Below are positions 1 through 8,860 of a DNA stretch of 64,000 bases, in pieces; within the stretch, counting starts at the first letter, position 1; each line of letters begins with the position of its first letter. The position numbers were made by a program, and so were the translations under genes. Under the pieces are notes generated by a model that was not told the DNA's origin, ran no database searches, and saw only the letters and a list, made by a program, of their open reading frames with translations. Origin of the DNA: Acidobacteriota bacterium (GTDB lineage: Bacteria; Acidobacteriota; Blastocatellia; Chloracidobacteriales; JADJPF01); assembly GCA_016213785.1 (NCBI GenBank), contig JACQZQ010000027.1, positions 1 through 64,000 of the forward strand, written 5' to 3'.

Positions 1-106
1 TGTAAGTTTATCACTGCTACCATTTTTCTTACACCCTCTTTGTTAATTTTCTTTAGGTAAACAGTTATCCTTCTTTCTTGCAATCTTTACTTCCGTTAAA
101 CTTGGC

Positions 107-520
107 TTATAAATTAGTCATAAACGGGTATTGCTCCCGTGGTAATGGGTCAGGAAATCTCATTTCATAAAGCTGGCGAACAACTTTTAGTCGTTGAATA
201 GGGTCAGAGAAAAGTCTTGCTTGTTGAAGTAGAGATTGAGATGAACGAGTTTCTCCCATTCCTTGAGCGTAAAAACGTACACTAGCTTCACCCACCCAAA
301 TAATTAGGCACCCATTATCAGCTAAGGTTTTTACTGCTGCGTGAGTAATATTTGTTCCTGGCCCTAGTAGTAATGTATTAAGTGAAGCACAAGGAACTAA
401 GGTTTTGCCATGTGCATCATGAAAAGCTATGGCTAAAGATTCTTGGTCAATACGTTGGTGTTCAACATATAAAAAGCTCATACTATCACGTAGTTTAGGT
501 AAAATATGAAGGTCTTTCAT
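107..520 (-). pseudogene. cas1: Cas1e N-terminal fragment (truncated CRISPR integrase)
   Basis: The product matches the start of type I-E Cas1 (LHILPKLRDS, YVEHQRIDQE, LLGPGTNITHAA, YAQGMGETRSS), the integrase subunit of the Cas1-Cas2 spacer-acquisition complex. It stops after about 137 residues, whereas the family is about 300. The whole helical C-terminal domain with the catalytic Glu, His and Asp is missing; the break falls just before the usual LRG-EG segment that carries the Glu. I chose the ATG at 520 because GGAG lies a few bases upstream; the longer reading needs a TTG. After the stop, the 106 bases to the window edge do not clearly resume Cas1 in any frame. A new ATG at 23 has a GAGGG about 10 bases upstream. 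An insertion or deletion junction at about 107, or a split gene continuing past the edge, could explain this. Integrase activity from this fragment alone is not expected. Confidence 0.75.
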
Positions 521-620
521 AAATATCTCCAAGTTAATGAATAGGATAGAGACAATATTTAGTTGTCAAAGAACAGAGAAGTTAAGAGGAGCATTAAATA
601 CTCCTCATTTTTAAGTTTGG

Positions 621-1346
621 TTAATTAGCGACGTTTGCAGAAGCGATAGAAAGTAGCCCAAACCCATAGCTTTTGCCTGAGCCAATACCGTTGCACAAAG
701 TTTGTTGAAAAACTTCTGTGTTTGTAATTTCTAAGACTCCTTGGAATAATACAGCGCCAAAAGTAAGTTTTTGGAGTTCGTTATTATTTCCACGCCAGCC
801 AATGTCTTTAGCTATAGGTTGTGAATCTAGGTTAAATAAATTGGTTTCTGATTTAAGAGAGAGTAGGCGAAAGCCGCCTATTTTAGCTTTGCGTTTTAAC
901 CAATCGATTTGCTCAGATTCTTTTTGTAACTCTATTCGCTTACCATTACTTTTTTGACCACTTGCTTTGGATTTTGTTTCAATCTTACGTGTAGGATTAG
1001 CACGTAGTCTAAAAACTAAGCGCATACCTGTTTTTAGTTGCTTAAAGACTTCTGCTACAGGTTTACAAGCTGGATTTTGGGCTTCTAGGTTTTCTGCTAA
1101 ATAGCCTTTTGGTAGAGCTTCCCAGTTTGGAATTGTATGGGATTGAACTAGTATAACTACTTCTCCTGTATGGTTATTTATTTCCAGTCGGTAAAGTAGG
1201 CCAAATTGAGCACGTGCACCTAGATTAGGGGTTTTGTCTATTTGTGGAAAAGCTCGCAGTATAGTGCAATGTAAATACTGACAATCAGACAAATCTTTTT
1301 GTACTTGGCGGCTACGGGGATTTAAGATTAATCGGGATAAATACAT
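621..1346 (-). CDS. cas6e: Cas6e (CasE/Cse3) pre-crRNA endoribonuclease
   Basis: The 241-residue protein is the type I-E crRNA maturation nuclease, which cuts at the 3' base of the repeat hairpin and stays in Cascade. It opens with the ferredoxin-like strand MYLSRLILNPRS. The catalytic His is at residue 26 (YLHCTILRAFP), the same position as in the Thermus enzyme. It ends with the glycine-rich RNA-binding loop GIGSGKSYGFGLLSIA at about residues 219-234. Length is normal. The start codon abuts the cas5e stop with no gap, and its GGAGG lies inside the cas5e end, so the two are translationally coupled. The crRNA-like unit at 8861-8952 keeps a hairpin followed by an eight-base GTGAACCG handle, which is the kind of product this enzyme makes. 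Confidence 0.95.
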   Translation of the reverse strand: MYLSRLILNPRSRQVQKDLSDCQYLHCTILRAFPQIDKTPNLGARAQFGLLYRLEINNHTGEVVILVQSHTIPNWEALPKGYLAENLEAQNPACKPVAEVFKQLKTGMRLVFRLRANPTRKIETKSKASGQKSNGKRIELQKESEQIDWLKRKAKIGGFRLLSLKSETNLFNLDSQPIAKDIGWRGNNNELQKLTFGAVLFQGVLEITNTEVFQQTLCNGIGSGKSYGFGLLSIASANVAN

Positions 1347-2072
1347 TTAATTACCTCCAACAATTATTGGCACAACTTCTAAAAATTTTACACGGCGAAT
1401 AGTAAAATGCCTTTCTAGAAAGGAGATAGGGACATCTTGACGTATTTGAGCATGTTGATTTTCGGCATCTTCAATTACATCAATAATCACTTGTAATTTA
1501 TCTGGGAGTTTTTCACGAGAGTATAGATTTAATTCTTTCTCCCAAGGATATTTTTCTATAGTTTCTTGTAAAGGAGTATCTTTTAAGCCATCAGGAATAT
1601 AAACAGGTAGAGCAGGAACAAAGGCTTTACGACCTAGACAAAGTTGCCATTTAGGATGGGCGAGAGCATAACTTAAGCGTTCCAATAGTTCTTGGTTGCT
1701 GCTTTCTAACCCAACCAAAAAATTAGCATCACTTAAGTAGAAACGCTCAGACACTACAGTTCCTCTACTTTTAGCATCAGCTTTAATAACTCCATAGTCA
1801 TCTGTTTTACGGTGTGTACCGCCTGCTGTGTGAAAATCACGTTTCACTTTTCCAGGGCGGTCAACCCTTACAGCCATTTTTAGGCTAGTTAGTTCAAGCA
1901 ATGTTGGAAAACCGTCTCCCTCTTTTTCTTGGCGAGGTTTGCCTAAAGCAGCACATAAAAGCCCAACAACACCGCTTTTAGAAGGCTCTAAGCCTGTATC
2001 ACGAATAGAGAAGCGGCTTTGTGTTCCCCAAGATTGCATTGGGCCAGCTAATCGTATTAGTAATGTACCCAT
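1347..2072 (-). CDS. cas5e: Cas5e (CasD) Cascade subunit
   Basis: This Cascade subunit binds the 5' handle of the crRNA and joins Cas8e to the Cas7 backbone. The N-terminus MGTLLIRLAGPMQSWG followed by a Gly-rich stretch near SKSGVVGLLCAALG is typical of Cas5 in type I-E. I placed the start at 2072 rather than at the ATG at 2096 because GGAGG sits 7 bases before the former, giving 241 residues, and family members begin at this point. The gene lies between cas7e and cas6e in the standard order, 29 bases after cas7e and directly joined to cas6e. No damaged region is seen. Confidence 0.93.
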   Translation of the reverse strand: MGTLLIRLAGPMQSWGTQSRFSIRDTGLEPSKSGVVGLLCAALGKPRQEKEGDGFPTLLELTSLKMAVRVDRPGKVKRDFHTAGGTHRKTDDYGVIKADAKSRGTVVSERFYLSDANFLVGLESSNQELLERLSYALAHPKWQLCLGRKAFVPALPVYIPDGLKDTPLQETIEKYPWEKELNLYSREKLPDKLQVIIDVIEDAENQHAQIRQDVPISFLERHFTIRRVKFLEVVPIIVGGN

Positions 2073-2101
2073 TTTATAACCTCCAGTTAGTTGCAAATGA
2101 T

Positions 2102-3298
2102 TTATCCATTTCCTGTTATTTGCCCCATTATTTGATCAATTAATGTGTTAAGGCTGCTAGATTGTGCATTGGATAAAGTTGGGTTTAGATTTTCAGGTAA
2201 ATCTAGAGAAATAAACCACTTACCAATAATCTCATCATCACCATAGATGTTTACTAACTTAGCCCAATAATCCGTTAACTTTTTAACTGATTCTGTAGCT
2301 AAATCATTAGAATTTTGTTTGACATAAACAGGTTTTAGAAATGCATTTGCTAAAGACCAAAGTCCAGACTTACGTAGTACAACTAAAACAAAAGAAGGGG
2401 GGTTTTGTGCAGCCATGCTATTTTGTTTACCCGTAGGAATAGCTTTAACCGAAGCTTTAACAAAGGCTTGAATGGCTTTTAAGGTTAAATCTTCATCGTC
2501 ACTTAAATTATGTTTTAGCTGATTTAAGTCTATGTTTGCATAGCGATAGAAGCAAGCAGAGTTAAATTCTACAGTGCCAAGCATTCCTGCACCTTGGTCG
2601 TCTGAATTTGTGACTATATCGTCTACAGCAGTAAAAAAATCAAACTCTGTATTAACTTTATGTGTAGAAATAGCGTGAGCAACTTGGCAAGCAGCATCAA
2701 TATTTTTATCTGGTAGGCTTGCTAGCATGCGTCCAAATAAAGCTAAGTCTACAGCTTTGCCGCCATCCATTAAGTTGAGCATCCCATTAGTAATTTCTTT
2801 TGGAATAGGATCTTTAGCTTCGGAAGAGTCTTTGTCTTTTTTGCCCTTTTTGCTTGCTGCTTCTGGTTTTGCTGGGGTTTCATTGGAAGCGAGTTTTTCT
2901 AAAGTTTCCCAATTTTCTAAGCAAAGCGACACCATACGATTAATTTCGTCATTTCCTAAAAAAAGCAAAACATCGGTTAAATTTTTTTCTTTTAGTTTAG
3001 CAATCGTTTTAACAACAGTTTCAGCCACTAGTGAAGCTTGATCAGTTGGTTTTCCAGTTTTTTCCAGTTTTGTGGATAGTTCTTGAACTAACCTTTTAGT
3101 GCGAACAGCTAAATTGTTAGCAGGAATTATATTTGTTAATGTCTTTCTAAAAGCCTCTCTAACAGCGCGTTTTAGGCATTGGCTAGAGATACGAGCACGG
3201 CGAAATCCGCCAAAGTCACAATCTTTAGGTGCATTAGTGTCATCACGGTTTAAGTTAGATGGGGCAAAATTTTGAATTAAATGCATTTCTATAAACAT
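2102..3298 (-). CDS. cas7e: Cas7e (CasC/Cse4) Cascade backbone subunit
   Basis: Six copies of this protein coat the crRNA spacer in Cascade. They kink it every sixth nucleotide, so that position is not paired with target DNA. The protein has the family start (MHLIQNFAPSNLNRDDTNAPKD, then FGGFRRARISSQCLKRA) and the later motif VDLALFGRMLAS. At 398 residues it is slightly longer than the E. coli protein. The extra length may be the low-complexity charged insert near residues 145-165 (KPEAASKKGKKDKDSSEAKD). AGGAGG lies about 8 bases before the ATG. The sixth-position rule matters for the element upstream of cas3. Confidence 0.95.
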   Translation of the reverse strand: MFIEMHLIQNFAPSNLNRDDTNAPKDCDFGGFRRARISSQCLKRAVREAFRKTLTNIIPANNLAVRTKRLVQELSTKLEKTGKPTDQASLVAETVVKTIAKLKEKNLTDVLLFLGNDEINRMVSLCLENWETLEKLASNETPAKPEAASKKGKKDKDSSEAKDPIPKEITNGMLNLMDGGKAVDLALFGRMLASLPDKNIDAACQVAHAISTHKVNTEFDFFTAVDDIVTNSDDQGAGMLGTVEFNSACFYRYANIDLNQLKHNLSDDEDLTLKAIQAFVKASVKAIPTGKQNSMAAQNPPSFVLVVLRKSGLWSLANAFLKPVYVKQNSNDLATESVKKLTDYWAKLVNIYGDDEIIGKWFISLDLPENLNPTLSNAQSSSLNTLIDQIMGQITGNG

Positions 3299-3316
3299 AA
3301 AAGTTTCCTCCTAGGA

Positions 3317-3904
3317 TTAACTGTTAGATTCAAGTTGATTTTCAGGTTGATTTTCAGAGTCGTTGCTTTGGTTACTTTGACTACTCCAAAAAGCCTTTGC
3401 CCAATAGCGTTGAACAAAGCGTTCATCACTATCCCAGTTATTTAAGTCCCTAAGTAGTTGTAGCCAATCTATGGCTATATCTTTAGATTTAAGTAAACTG
3501 ACTATATGGCGAAGATGATTTGGTAGATCTTCTTTGCGGCAATTTAAGAGAGCTACAAAACGTTTTTCTATGCTGCCGCTATCATCTTTTAGCTTTGCAA
3601 AAGAAGCGCCTAAATTGTTTTTTAGAGGAGATTTATCACCATCAAGCCAGCTAATTTGGTGTAGTGCAAAAAGAGATGCTACTAAATAATAATCATCTGC
3701 AAGACGGTCACTTTCTGAGCTAGTAAAAGGAACAATATAAGGATGCACTTCTGTTGCTTCACTAGGGTTTTTGCCCAAGCCACGTCTTAATCTTGCTAGT
3801 GCTGCACGGTCAGGTTTTTTACCATTTTTGTCATCAGCTAGTTTTTGTAAAAAGCTAATAAATTCTTCTTTTTTTTGCGAAGTAGATTTATTTGGTTCTG
3901 TCAT
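3317..3904 (-). CDS. cse2: Cse2/CasB (Cas11e) Cascade small subunit
   Basis: The small helical subunit of type I-E Cascade, present as a dimer that stabilises the displaced DNA strand. It is recognised by position between cse1 and cas7e and by family features: ARLRRGLGKNPSEA near residues 38-52, then a central HQISWLDG segment and RFVALLNCRKEDLPNHLRHIV. The length of 195 residues fits the family (about 160-200). The acidic and Gln/Asn-rich tail is likely disordered. An AGGAGG lies only 4 bases before the ATG. It is co-transcribed with its neighbours, 18 bases ahead of cas7e. Confidence 0.9.
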   Translation of the reverse strand: MTEPNKSTSQKKEEFISFLQKLADDKNGKKPDRAALARLRRGLGKNPSEATEVHPYIVPFTSSESDRLADDYYLVASLFALHQISWLDGDKSPLKNNLGASFAKLKDDSGSIEKRFVALLNCRKEDLPNHLRHIVSLLKSKDIAIDWLQLLRDLNNWDSDERFVQRYWAKAFWSSQSNQSNDSENQPENQLESNS

Positions 3905-3958
3905 TTGACCTCCTAAATTTTATAAATTTTGGTCTGATAACTAAAAACTTTCAGTTGT

Positions 3959-5527
3959 TTATGCTGATTGGTCTTTGGTCTTTTTCAAGTAAGGGCTTAG
4001 GGCAATATTAATATCTTTAGAAAAAGCATCTTCCACTTTGGCAACAGCTTTTAAGTTGTGGCTAGAAGTGTCTAAGCTTTTAGTAATGGATAAAAATGTG
4101 TTGGTAGCAGCTTTTTTAAGTACTCCTGCCCATTGTTTTAATTCATTCTGTCCATAAATAATGTCTTGGTTGTCGTCAAGCTCTTGATCTTCAGGGAGAT
4201 TAACAAGTAAGGTCTTAAAAGGTGGTTCAAGCTGTGCCCAATATTGGGTTGCTCCTCCAAAATGAGTTACTAGGTTTTTAACGTCTTTAGAATCAGGTTT
4301 TCGGCCTTCTTTTTGATCAGAGGTAGATGCAATCAGGAGTTCAGCTAATTTATTAAGGTGAGAGTTGATTTTCCAGGCTACATTTTCAGCTAATTTAATA
4401 GCTTGTTCTAATTTGTCTAAAAGTTCTTTGTTCTTTTCGTCTAAGTAATCTACTGGAACAGGTAATCGCTCTTGCCGCCAAAATTTTATTACTGTGGAAG
4501 GTGGTTTTAGAAATTGACCTATTACTTGTATTTGGTAAAGTCGCCTTTTTTCTAAAACGTCATTGTATGTAAGGGTCGCGATGTGATTTAGTGCTAGAGG
4601 GAGCTTATTAGAGGTTTTAGAAGATAAGCTAAATAAAGTTTGGCTGTCGCGCCAGACAGCTTTATCTTCTTGTAATTTCCAAAGTAACCAACCTTCTTGT
4701 TTATCTGGATAATACACACACATTGGATCAATAAAGTCTTCTTTTAGCGATAAGCCTTGAGCAAAAAAGCAGGTTTTTGCAAACTCTCCAGGAAATACAT
4801 ATAAGGAACGGCTCTGCAAAGTTAAGTAGTCTAATGCTCCCAATGGCGAGATTCCTTCTTTTGGTTCCCACAGCTTTTCTTGTTCCCAAATAGGCTTGTC
4901 TTCAAGAGTTTGGAATGGTAGTTGGTAGAAATTTAGCAAATTTAGAAGTAAAGTTTGGAAAAGATTGTCTCCTTGAACTAACACTATTGCTCCTACTGTC
5001 CAGGGTGCATTTTTGGTATGCAAAGTTTCACTTTTACCTGCCGAAACTGCAAATGCTTGGCTAGTTAGTAACCATTGTGTTGCTAGGGAAAGAGAAATAG
5101 GGTTTTCTTCGTCATCCCAACTATGTTCAAACCACCTAGCTGCATTACCTGCTGTAAATCCCCAGCCTAGTTTTTTGGTGGAAAAAGAGTTTTTTCTAGG
5201 TTGGCTGGATTGGTAAAAAGGCCATTCTGAGTGGAACAAATCAAAACGGTCGTGCCACTTGTCAAAATAATCTTTTATGGTTTCTTGGCAAAAATTTTGT
5301 TTTTTCCAATGCTTTTCCCACTCGTCTAGGCTTTTGAAAGGAAAATTGCGGTAAACAACGGCCAAAAGCAAGCGGTATAAAGCCACTGTGACTATAGGCG
5401 ATTGAGCAAAAATTTCTTGAATTTCATGTGCTTTAGTCAGAGTTTCTTTTAAGTTGAGTTCTTGCTGACTGCCATCGGCCATAATACAAGGAATCCAAGG
5501 CTTGTCAATTAAGTTAAATGAATACAT
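3959..5527 (-). CDS. cse1: Cas8e (CasA/Cse1) Cascade large subunit
   Basis: The large subunit reads the PAM, opens the DNA and recruits Cas3. The N-terminus YSFNLIDKPWIPCIMADGS is the family hallmark, and the middle has the conserved segments HSEWPFYQSSQ and AVSAGKSETLHTKNAPWTVGA. At 522 residues the length is normal, ending in the helical bundle domain (about residues 370-520). The gene is 18 bases downstream of cas3 and 54 bases ahead of cse2. Nothing looks broken, so PAM-dependent target binding should be intact, which is required for the self-directed regulation proposed at 8861-9040. Confidence 0.93.
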   Translation of the reverse strand: MYSFNLIDKPWIPCIMADGSQQELNLKETLTKAHEIQEIFAQSPIVTVALYRLLLAVVYRNFPFKSLDEWEKHWKKQNFCQETIKDYFDKWHDRFDLFHSEWPFYQSSQPRKNSFSTKKLGWGFTAGNAARWFEHSWDDEENPISLSLATQWLLTSQAFAVSAGKSETLHTKNAPWTVGAIVLVQGDNLFQTLLLNLLNFYQLPFQTLEDKPIWEQEKLWEPKEGISPLGALDYLTLQSRSLYVFPGEFAKTCFFAQGLSLKEDFIDPMCVYYPDKQEGWLLWKLQEDKAVWRDSQTLFSLSSKTSNKLPLALNHIATLTYNDVLEKRRLYQIQVIGQFLKPPSTVIKFWRQERLPVPVDYLDEKNKELLDKLEQAIKLAENVAWKINSHLNKLAELLIASTSDQKEGRKPDSKDVKNLVTHFGGATQYWAQLEPPFKTLLVNLPEDQELDDNQDIIYGQNELKQWAGVLKKAATNTFLSITKSLDTSSHNLKAVAKVEDAFSKDINIALSPYLKKTKDQSA

Positions 5528-5545
5528 AAAGTTAAGCTCCTAAAC

Positions 5546-8374
5546 TTAGCATTTTTTTAGACTGTTAATTACAATTCCAAGTTCTTCATCTAAAACGATT
5601 TCATAATTTGCCGTTGGACTTTCCCAACGACTAGAATTATTTAGTTTTATTAATCGGTGATTACGTAAGAGTGCTGATTTTTGCCAACCTTCAAGCACAG
5701 ATTGTTTTAGTAATTCGTGAACTAAGCCTTTGTGCTGTAAGTTTAAGGAATGTGCAAGAAAAAGCTTTGTTTCTTCCAAATTGGGTATGTGCTTTTCATC
5801 AATAAATTTACATTGGTCAGGCGTTAAAAGCACAATGGGGATAGAAGGCTCAGTTAAACGGGTTAGGGCTTGAAACTTTGGGTTAAGTTCTGGTTGGTCT
5901 TCTTTAAGGTCTTTGTAGCATTTTTCCAAAATATCATCTTTATCTTTTGGAGATGGAATTATCACGTCTTTAGCTAAAGTTTGATGGTTATGTAACTCTT
6001 TGATTTGCTCTTCTTTAGTAGACTTCCAGACTCCTTGTAATTGGGCGCTTAAGGTAGTAGGGCAGGGTAAATCTTGGTCATAAGCCGATTCTATTAAGTT
6101 TTCTATATCATTAGGAATTTGTATTTGAGAACAGTTAATCAAGCTTAACCAAGTTCGTAACAAAATATGTAGGTCATAAATTTTTTCTGTTGCATAGTCA
6201 AATTTAGGAACATTTTCAGATATTTCTGGCCGACAAATCCATAGAGTTGGAGTTGCTAAACTACTTAAACGGGAGCGTTTATGGCGATGTAATCGGCCTG
6301 AACGCTGTAAAACTAAATCAATAGGGGCAATGTCTGTTACCATCAAATCAAAATCTAAGTCTAAACTTTGCTCTATAACTTGAGTGGCAACTATCACTGC
6401 ACGGTTAGGACGATTGGGATTTATAACTTCATTATTTTCAGGATTTTTACCAAACAGTGCTAAAGCTTTCGTTTCTCTAACATCCCGATCTTTAAAGAAA
6501 TAACGTGCATGGAAGAGATGTAACTCACTATTAGCAAAAAAATTTTTTAGCTCTTTATAAACCTCTTGAGCGCGGGCTACGGTGTTACAAATAACTGCTG
6601 CACAACCTCCATCAGCTAAAGCTTTTGATAGTTTTTCTCCTAATTCAAATTTTTCTTCAGGATGTTTTGGTAGTAGACCATTAACCCAATCAATTGTTAA
6701 AGTCCGTCTAATTTGTTCTGAAACCGCTATGGTTTGGCTATTAAGCTCTGTTTTTGTTGCCCAACTAATACAAGGATAGCTTTGATTTAATTTACTAGTA
6801 TCAGCAGCAGTATCTGTTAAGTTTAATCCTCGATAATATGCTGCAAGTAAAGCATTACGGCGTGACTTTGGTAATGTGGCAGAAAGTAAAATAACAGGAG
6901 AACCTAAAACAGCTAGCCATTCTAACAATCGTTCTAGAAGCTGTGACATATAAACATCATAGGCATGAACTTCATCAATGATTACAACTTTGTGTGACAG
7001 CCCAAAAAGCCTTACAAAAACATGACGTGTTTGTAGTATGGCTAAAAGAGCTTGATCAACTGTGCCTACACCAAAAGGAGCGAGTAAGCCACGTTTACGA
7101 TGAGTAAACCATTCTGCCGCTATAACGTTCATTTCATGAGCACAACAATTTTTATCATCATCACTATAAACGCCATCTAGATGAAAAATTTTTTCTGCTC
7201 TTTCTTTCATTAAGCGAAATTCAGCAGATAAGGATGAATGCCCATGAAGTAGTTGTAAATGAACAGGCTGAGCAGGATAACGAGCTTCTAAAAATAGTTT
7301 GGTTCTATAAAACATTTGATTGCTGGTGGCTTGGGTAGGAAGTGCAATGTAAAAGCCTCTTGGCCCTGGCATAACACCAAATTTATCAGCAAGATATAAT
7401 GCTGCTTCGGTTTTACCTTCTCCCATAGGTGCTTCAACAATCACTATCGAAGGGGAGTCAAGTTTTTCTGCAAGGTTTATTGTTGCATTTTGGAGTGGGC
7501 GAAGGTTCTCTATTTTTGGAAAGAGATCAGAAAAACCTGATGGCTCACTTGCTTGTGACCAACCTAGCCAACCTAGTTTATTTAGCGCCTCACAGGCTTG
7601 TTTTTCAGCTTTTTGTAGGTAGGCTTGAATATCAAAACTAGGAAGTTGATTAAACTGTGTATAGTCTTGGATTTGATAGTGGAAGAAATCGCTATTTGAT
7701 CCTATCCAATCTGCTACAGAAACCAGTCCAGCAACAATCATTGAAATAGCATTGTCTGTTTTTTCAAGTTCTTGAGATATTGGTAACTCGTTTAGCTTAA
7801 AAAGAGCAATTAACAATTTAACAAACTCGTTTCTTACCTTTATCCAAGGGGTTTTTCCTGCTCCATCTGACCGGTAATTTTGCTGTAGTTCTAAACTAGT
7901 TGGGAAAGTTCCATGATGGCCTCCAATAACTTTTGCGATCTGGCACGCTAATTTTTTATTTATGTTAAGCTCCTGTTTTAATATATTGGGTAGCTCACCT
8001 GCTGTAACTCGACCATGAGGAATATCACTAGGTTTGATTCCAATTGGAGGTTGCCCCATATTTATCAAGTCAAATAAATGTTTAGCCTCGGGTCTTAATT
8101 GAAAAGCAGGGGAGGCTTTCCCAAGGTCATGTAAGGCTGCAAGAAACATTATCCATTGTTCTGTTTGTTCTAAAGTTAAGCCAAAAGCTTTAGTAATACG
8201 TTCTCTAGCAATAATGGAAAATGTTAGTCTCCAAAGCTCTCTAGTTGCTGCTGCAACATCAAGCATATGGCAAATAAGCGGATGAAATTGATTTAAGTTA
8301 GTGTTGTCTTTATCGTGGGGAAGTTTTGCCCAAAAACGAAAAATATTATCTGTATTAAGATTAAGTTCAGCCAT
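5546..8374 (-). CDS. cas3: Cas3 HD nuclease-helicase of type I-E
   Basis: Cas3 is recruited by target-bound Cascade to nick, unwind and degrade DNA. The order is an HD nuclease domain (about 20-250: HPLICHMLD near 31-39, LHDLGK near 81-86, GGHHG near 151-155, VADWIGS near 220), then an SF2 helicase. In the helicase, Walker A MGEGKTEAAL is near 317-326, DEVH near 467-470, then SATLP and QRSGRLHRH. A C-terminal domain follows. The length of 942 residues is normal and all catalytic motifs are present. AGGAG precedes the ATG. A weak promoter could start with TTGACC at 8447-8452, just inside the end of the upstream small ORF. Otherwise transcription may come from the strong promoter at 8973-9000. 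Confidence 0.96.
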   Translation of the reverse strand: MAELNLNTDNIFRFWAKLPHDKDNTNLNQFHPLICHMLDVAAATRELWRLTFSIIARERITKAFGLTLEQTEQWIMFLAALHDLGKASPAFQLRPEAKHLFDLINMGQPPIGIKPSDIPHGRVTAGELPNILKQELNINKKLACQIAKVIGGHHGTFPTSLELQQNYRSDGAGKTPWIKVRNEFVKLLIALFKLNELPISQELEKTDNAISMIVAGLVSVADWIGSNSDFFHYQIQDYTQFNQLPSFDIQAYLQKAEKQACEALNKLGWLGWSQASEPSGFSDLFPKIENLRPLQNATINLAEKLDSPSIVIVEAPMGEGKTEAALYLADKFGVMPGPRGFYIALPTQATSNQMFYRTKLFLEARYPAQPVHLQLLHGHSSLSAEFRLMKERAEKIFHLDGVYSDDDKNCCAHEMNVIAAEWFTHRKRGLLAPFGVGTVDQALLAILQTRHVFVRLFGLSHKVVIIDEVHAYDVYMSQLLERLLEWLAVLGSPVILLSATLPKSRRNALLAAYYRGLNLTDTAADTSKLNQSYPCISWATKTELNSQTIAVSEQIRRTLTIDWVNGLLPKHPEEKFELGEKLSKALADGGCAAVICNTVARAQEVYKELKNFFANSELHLFHARYFFKDRDVRETKALALFGKNPENNEVINPNRPNRAVIVATQVIEQSLDLDFDLMVTDIAPIDLVLQRSGRLHRHKRSRLSSLATPTLWICRPEISENVPKFDYATEKIYDLHILLRTWLSLINCSQIQIPNDIENLIESAYDQDLPCPTTLSAQLQGVWKSTKEEQIKELHNHQTLAKDVIIPSPKDKDDILEKCYKDLKEDQPELNPKFQALTRLTEPSIPIVLLTPDQCKFIDEKHIPNLEETKLFLAHSLNLQHKGLVHELLKQSVLEGWQKSALLRNHRLIKLNNSSRWESPTANYEIVLDEELGIVINSLKKC

Positions 8375-8448
8375 AAATAAAACTCCTAGAATGTGTTGAG
8401 AGAGTTTATTGATAAAACTCCAGCATTTTTTTTATTTCTGTGTAAGGG

Positions 8449-8613
8449 TCAAATAGGTTGTTGTACAGATTTTGTTGACCGCCTAGGTTTTTTGATTTTT
8501 CTTGTGCTAAAACCTATTGTAAAAACAATAAGATAGCCTTGGCCCCTAAAAAATTTTCTTACCAAGGTGCCACCCATGTAAATGACCACTACAGTTATTA
8601 GTAAAACTGACAT
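8449..8613 (-). CDS. small hydrophobic/basic protein between crRNA-like element and cas3
   Basis: This 54-codon reading frame starts with ATG behind AAGGAG at an 8-base spacing, a strong ribosome site. The product has a hydrophobic N-terminus (MSVLLITVVVIYMGGTLV), a basic FFRG joint, a second hydrophobic stretch (YLIVFTIGF) and a strongly basic tail (RKIKKPRRSTK). It is not a recognised Cas protein. It is oriented like the cas genes and ends 74 bases before cas3. Hydrophobic-plus-basic design is common among membrane-acting small toxins but also among harmless small membrane proteins, so function is open. Position beside a crRNA-like element invites comparison with CreT toxins. The good Shine-Dalgarno and clean frame make translation likely. 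Confidence 0.6.
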   Translation of the reverse strand: MSVLLITVVVIYMGGTLVRKFFRGQGYLIVFTIGFSTRKIKKPRRSTKSVQQPI

Positions 8614-8672
8614 AATTTCTCCTTATTATTATTTAGAAATAAAGAATGGGTTTAGGATAACAACTTCGGAAT

Positions 8673-8753
8673 AAAAAGGTTGAATTTAGACAAGGTTTAA
8701 TTTATTTTAGGTTTATACATTTTTTTATTCATGCTTGTCTTTTCAACTTTTTG
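8673..8753. repeat. imperfect long inverted repeat upstream of the small ORF
   Basis: The left arm at about 8673-8695 (AAAAAGG, TTGAA, AGACAAG) is mirrored by the right arm at about 8734-8753 (CTTGTCT, TTCAA, CTTTTT), with roughly 38 bases between. It lies between the terminator-like hairpin at 8786-8829 and the small ORF. It could fold in a read-through transcript of either strand and affect translation or termination, or be an operator. Confidence 0.5.
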
Positions 8754-8785
8754 TTCTGATAAGCTATGTAATTAAAATTTAAGTT

Positions 8786-8835
8786 GCCTTCTTATAAAAA
8801 ACATAAGCATATTTTGTAAGAAGGCTTTTATTTTG
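8786..8835. terminator. strong hairpin, likely terminator/attenuator after the crRNA-like unit
   Basis: GCCTTCTTA (8786-8794) pairs perfectly with TAAGAAGGC (8817-8825). The stem extends through A-T pairs to about 13-14 bp. On the plus strand a T-rich run TTTTATTTT follows; on the minus strand the following run is less U-rich (AACTTAAATTTT). It would end a short minus-strand transcript from 8973-9000 after the repeat-spacer-repeat, or partially attenuate read-through to the small ORF and cas3. Confidence 0.6.
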
Positions 8836-8860
8836 TAAAGCTTACCTACAAAAGTGCGAA

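Noticed and set aside
1-106. Continuation of cas1 in another frame at the left edge
   Set aside because: A KEGVRK string appears in one frame and faintly recalls the Cas1 catalytic segment, but the surrounding residues do not match and the frame has a stop close by.
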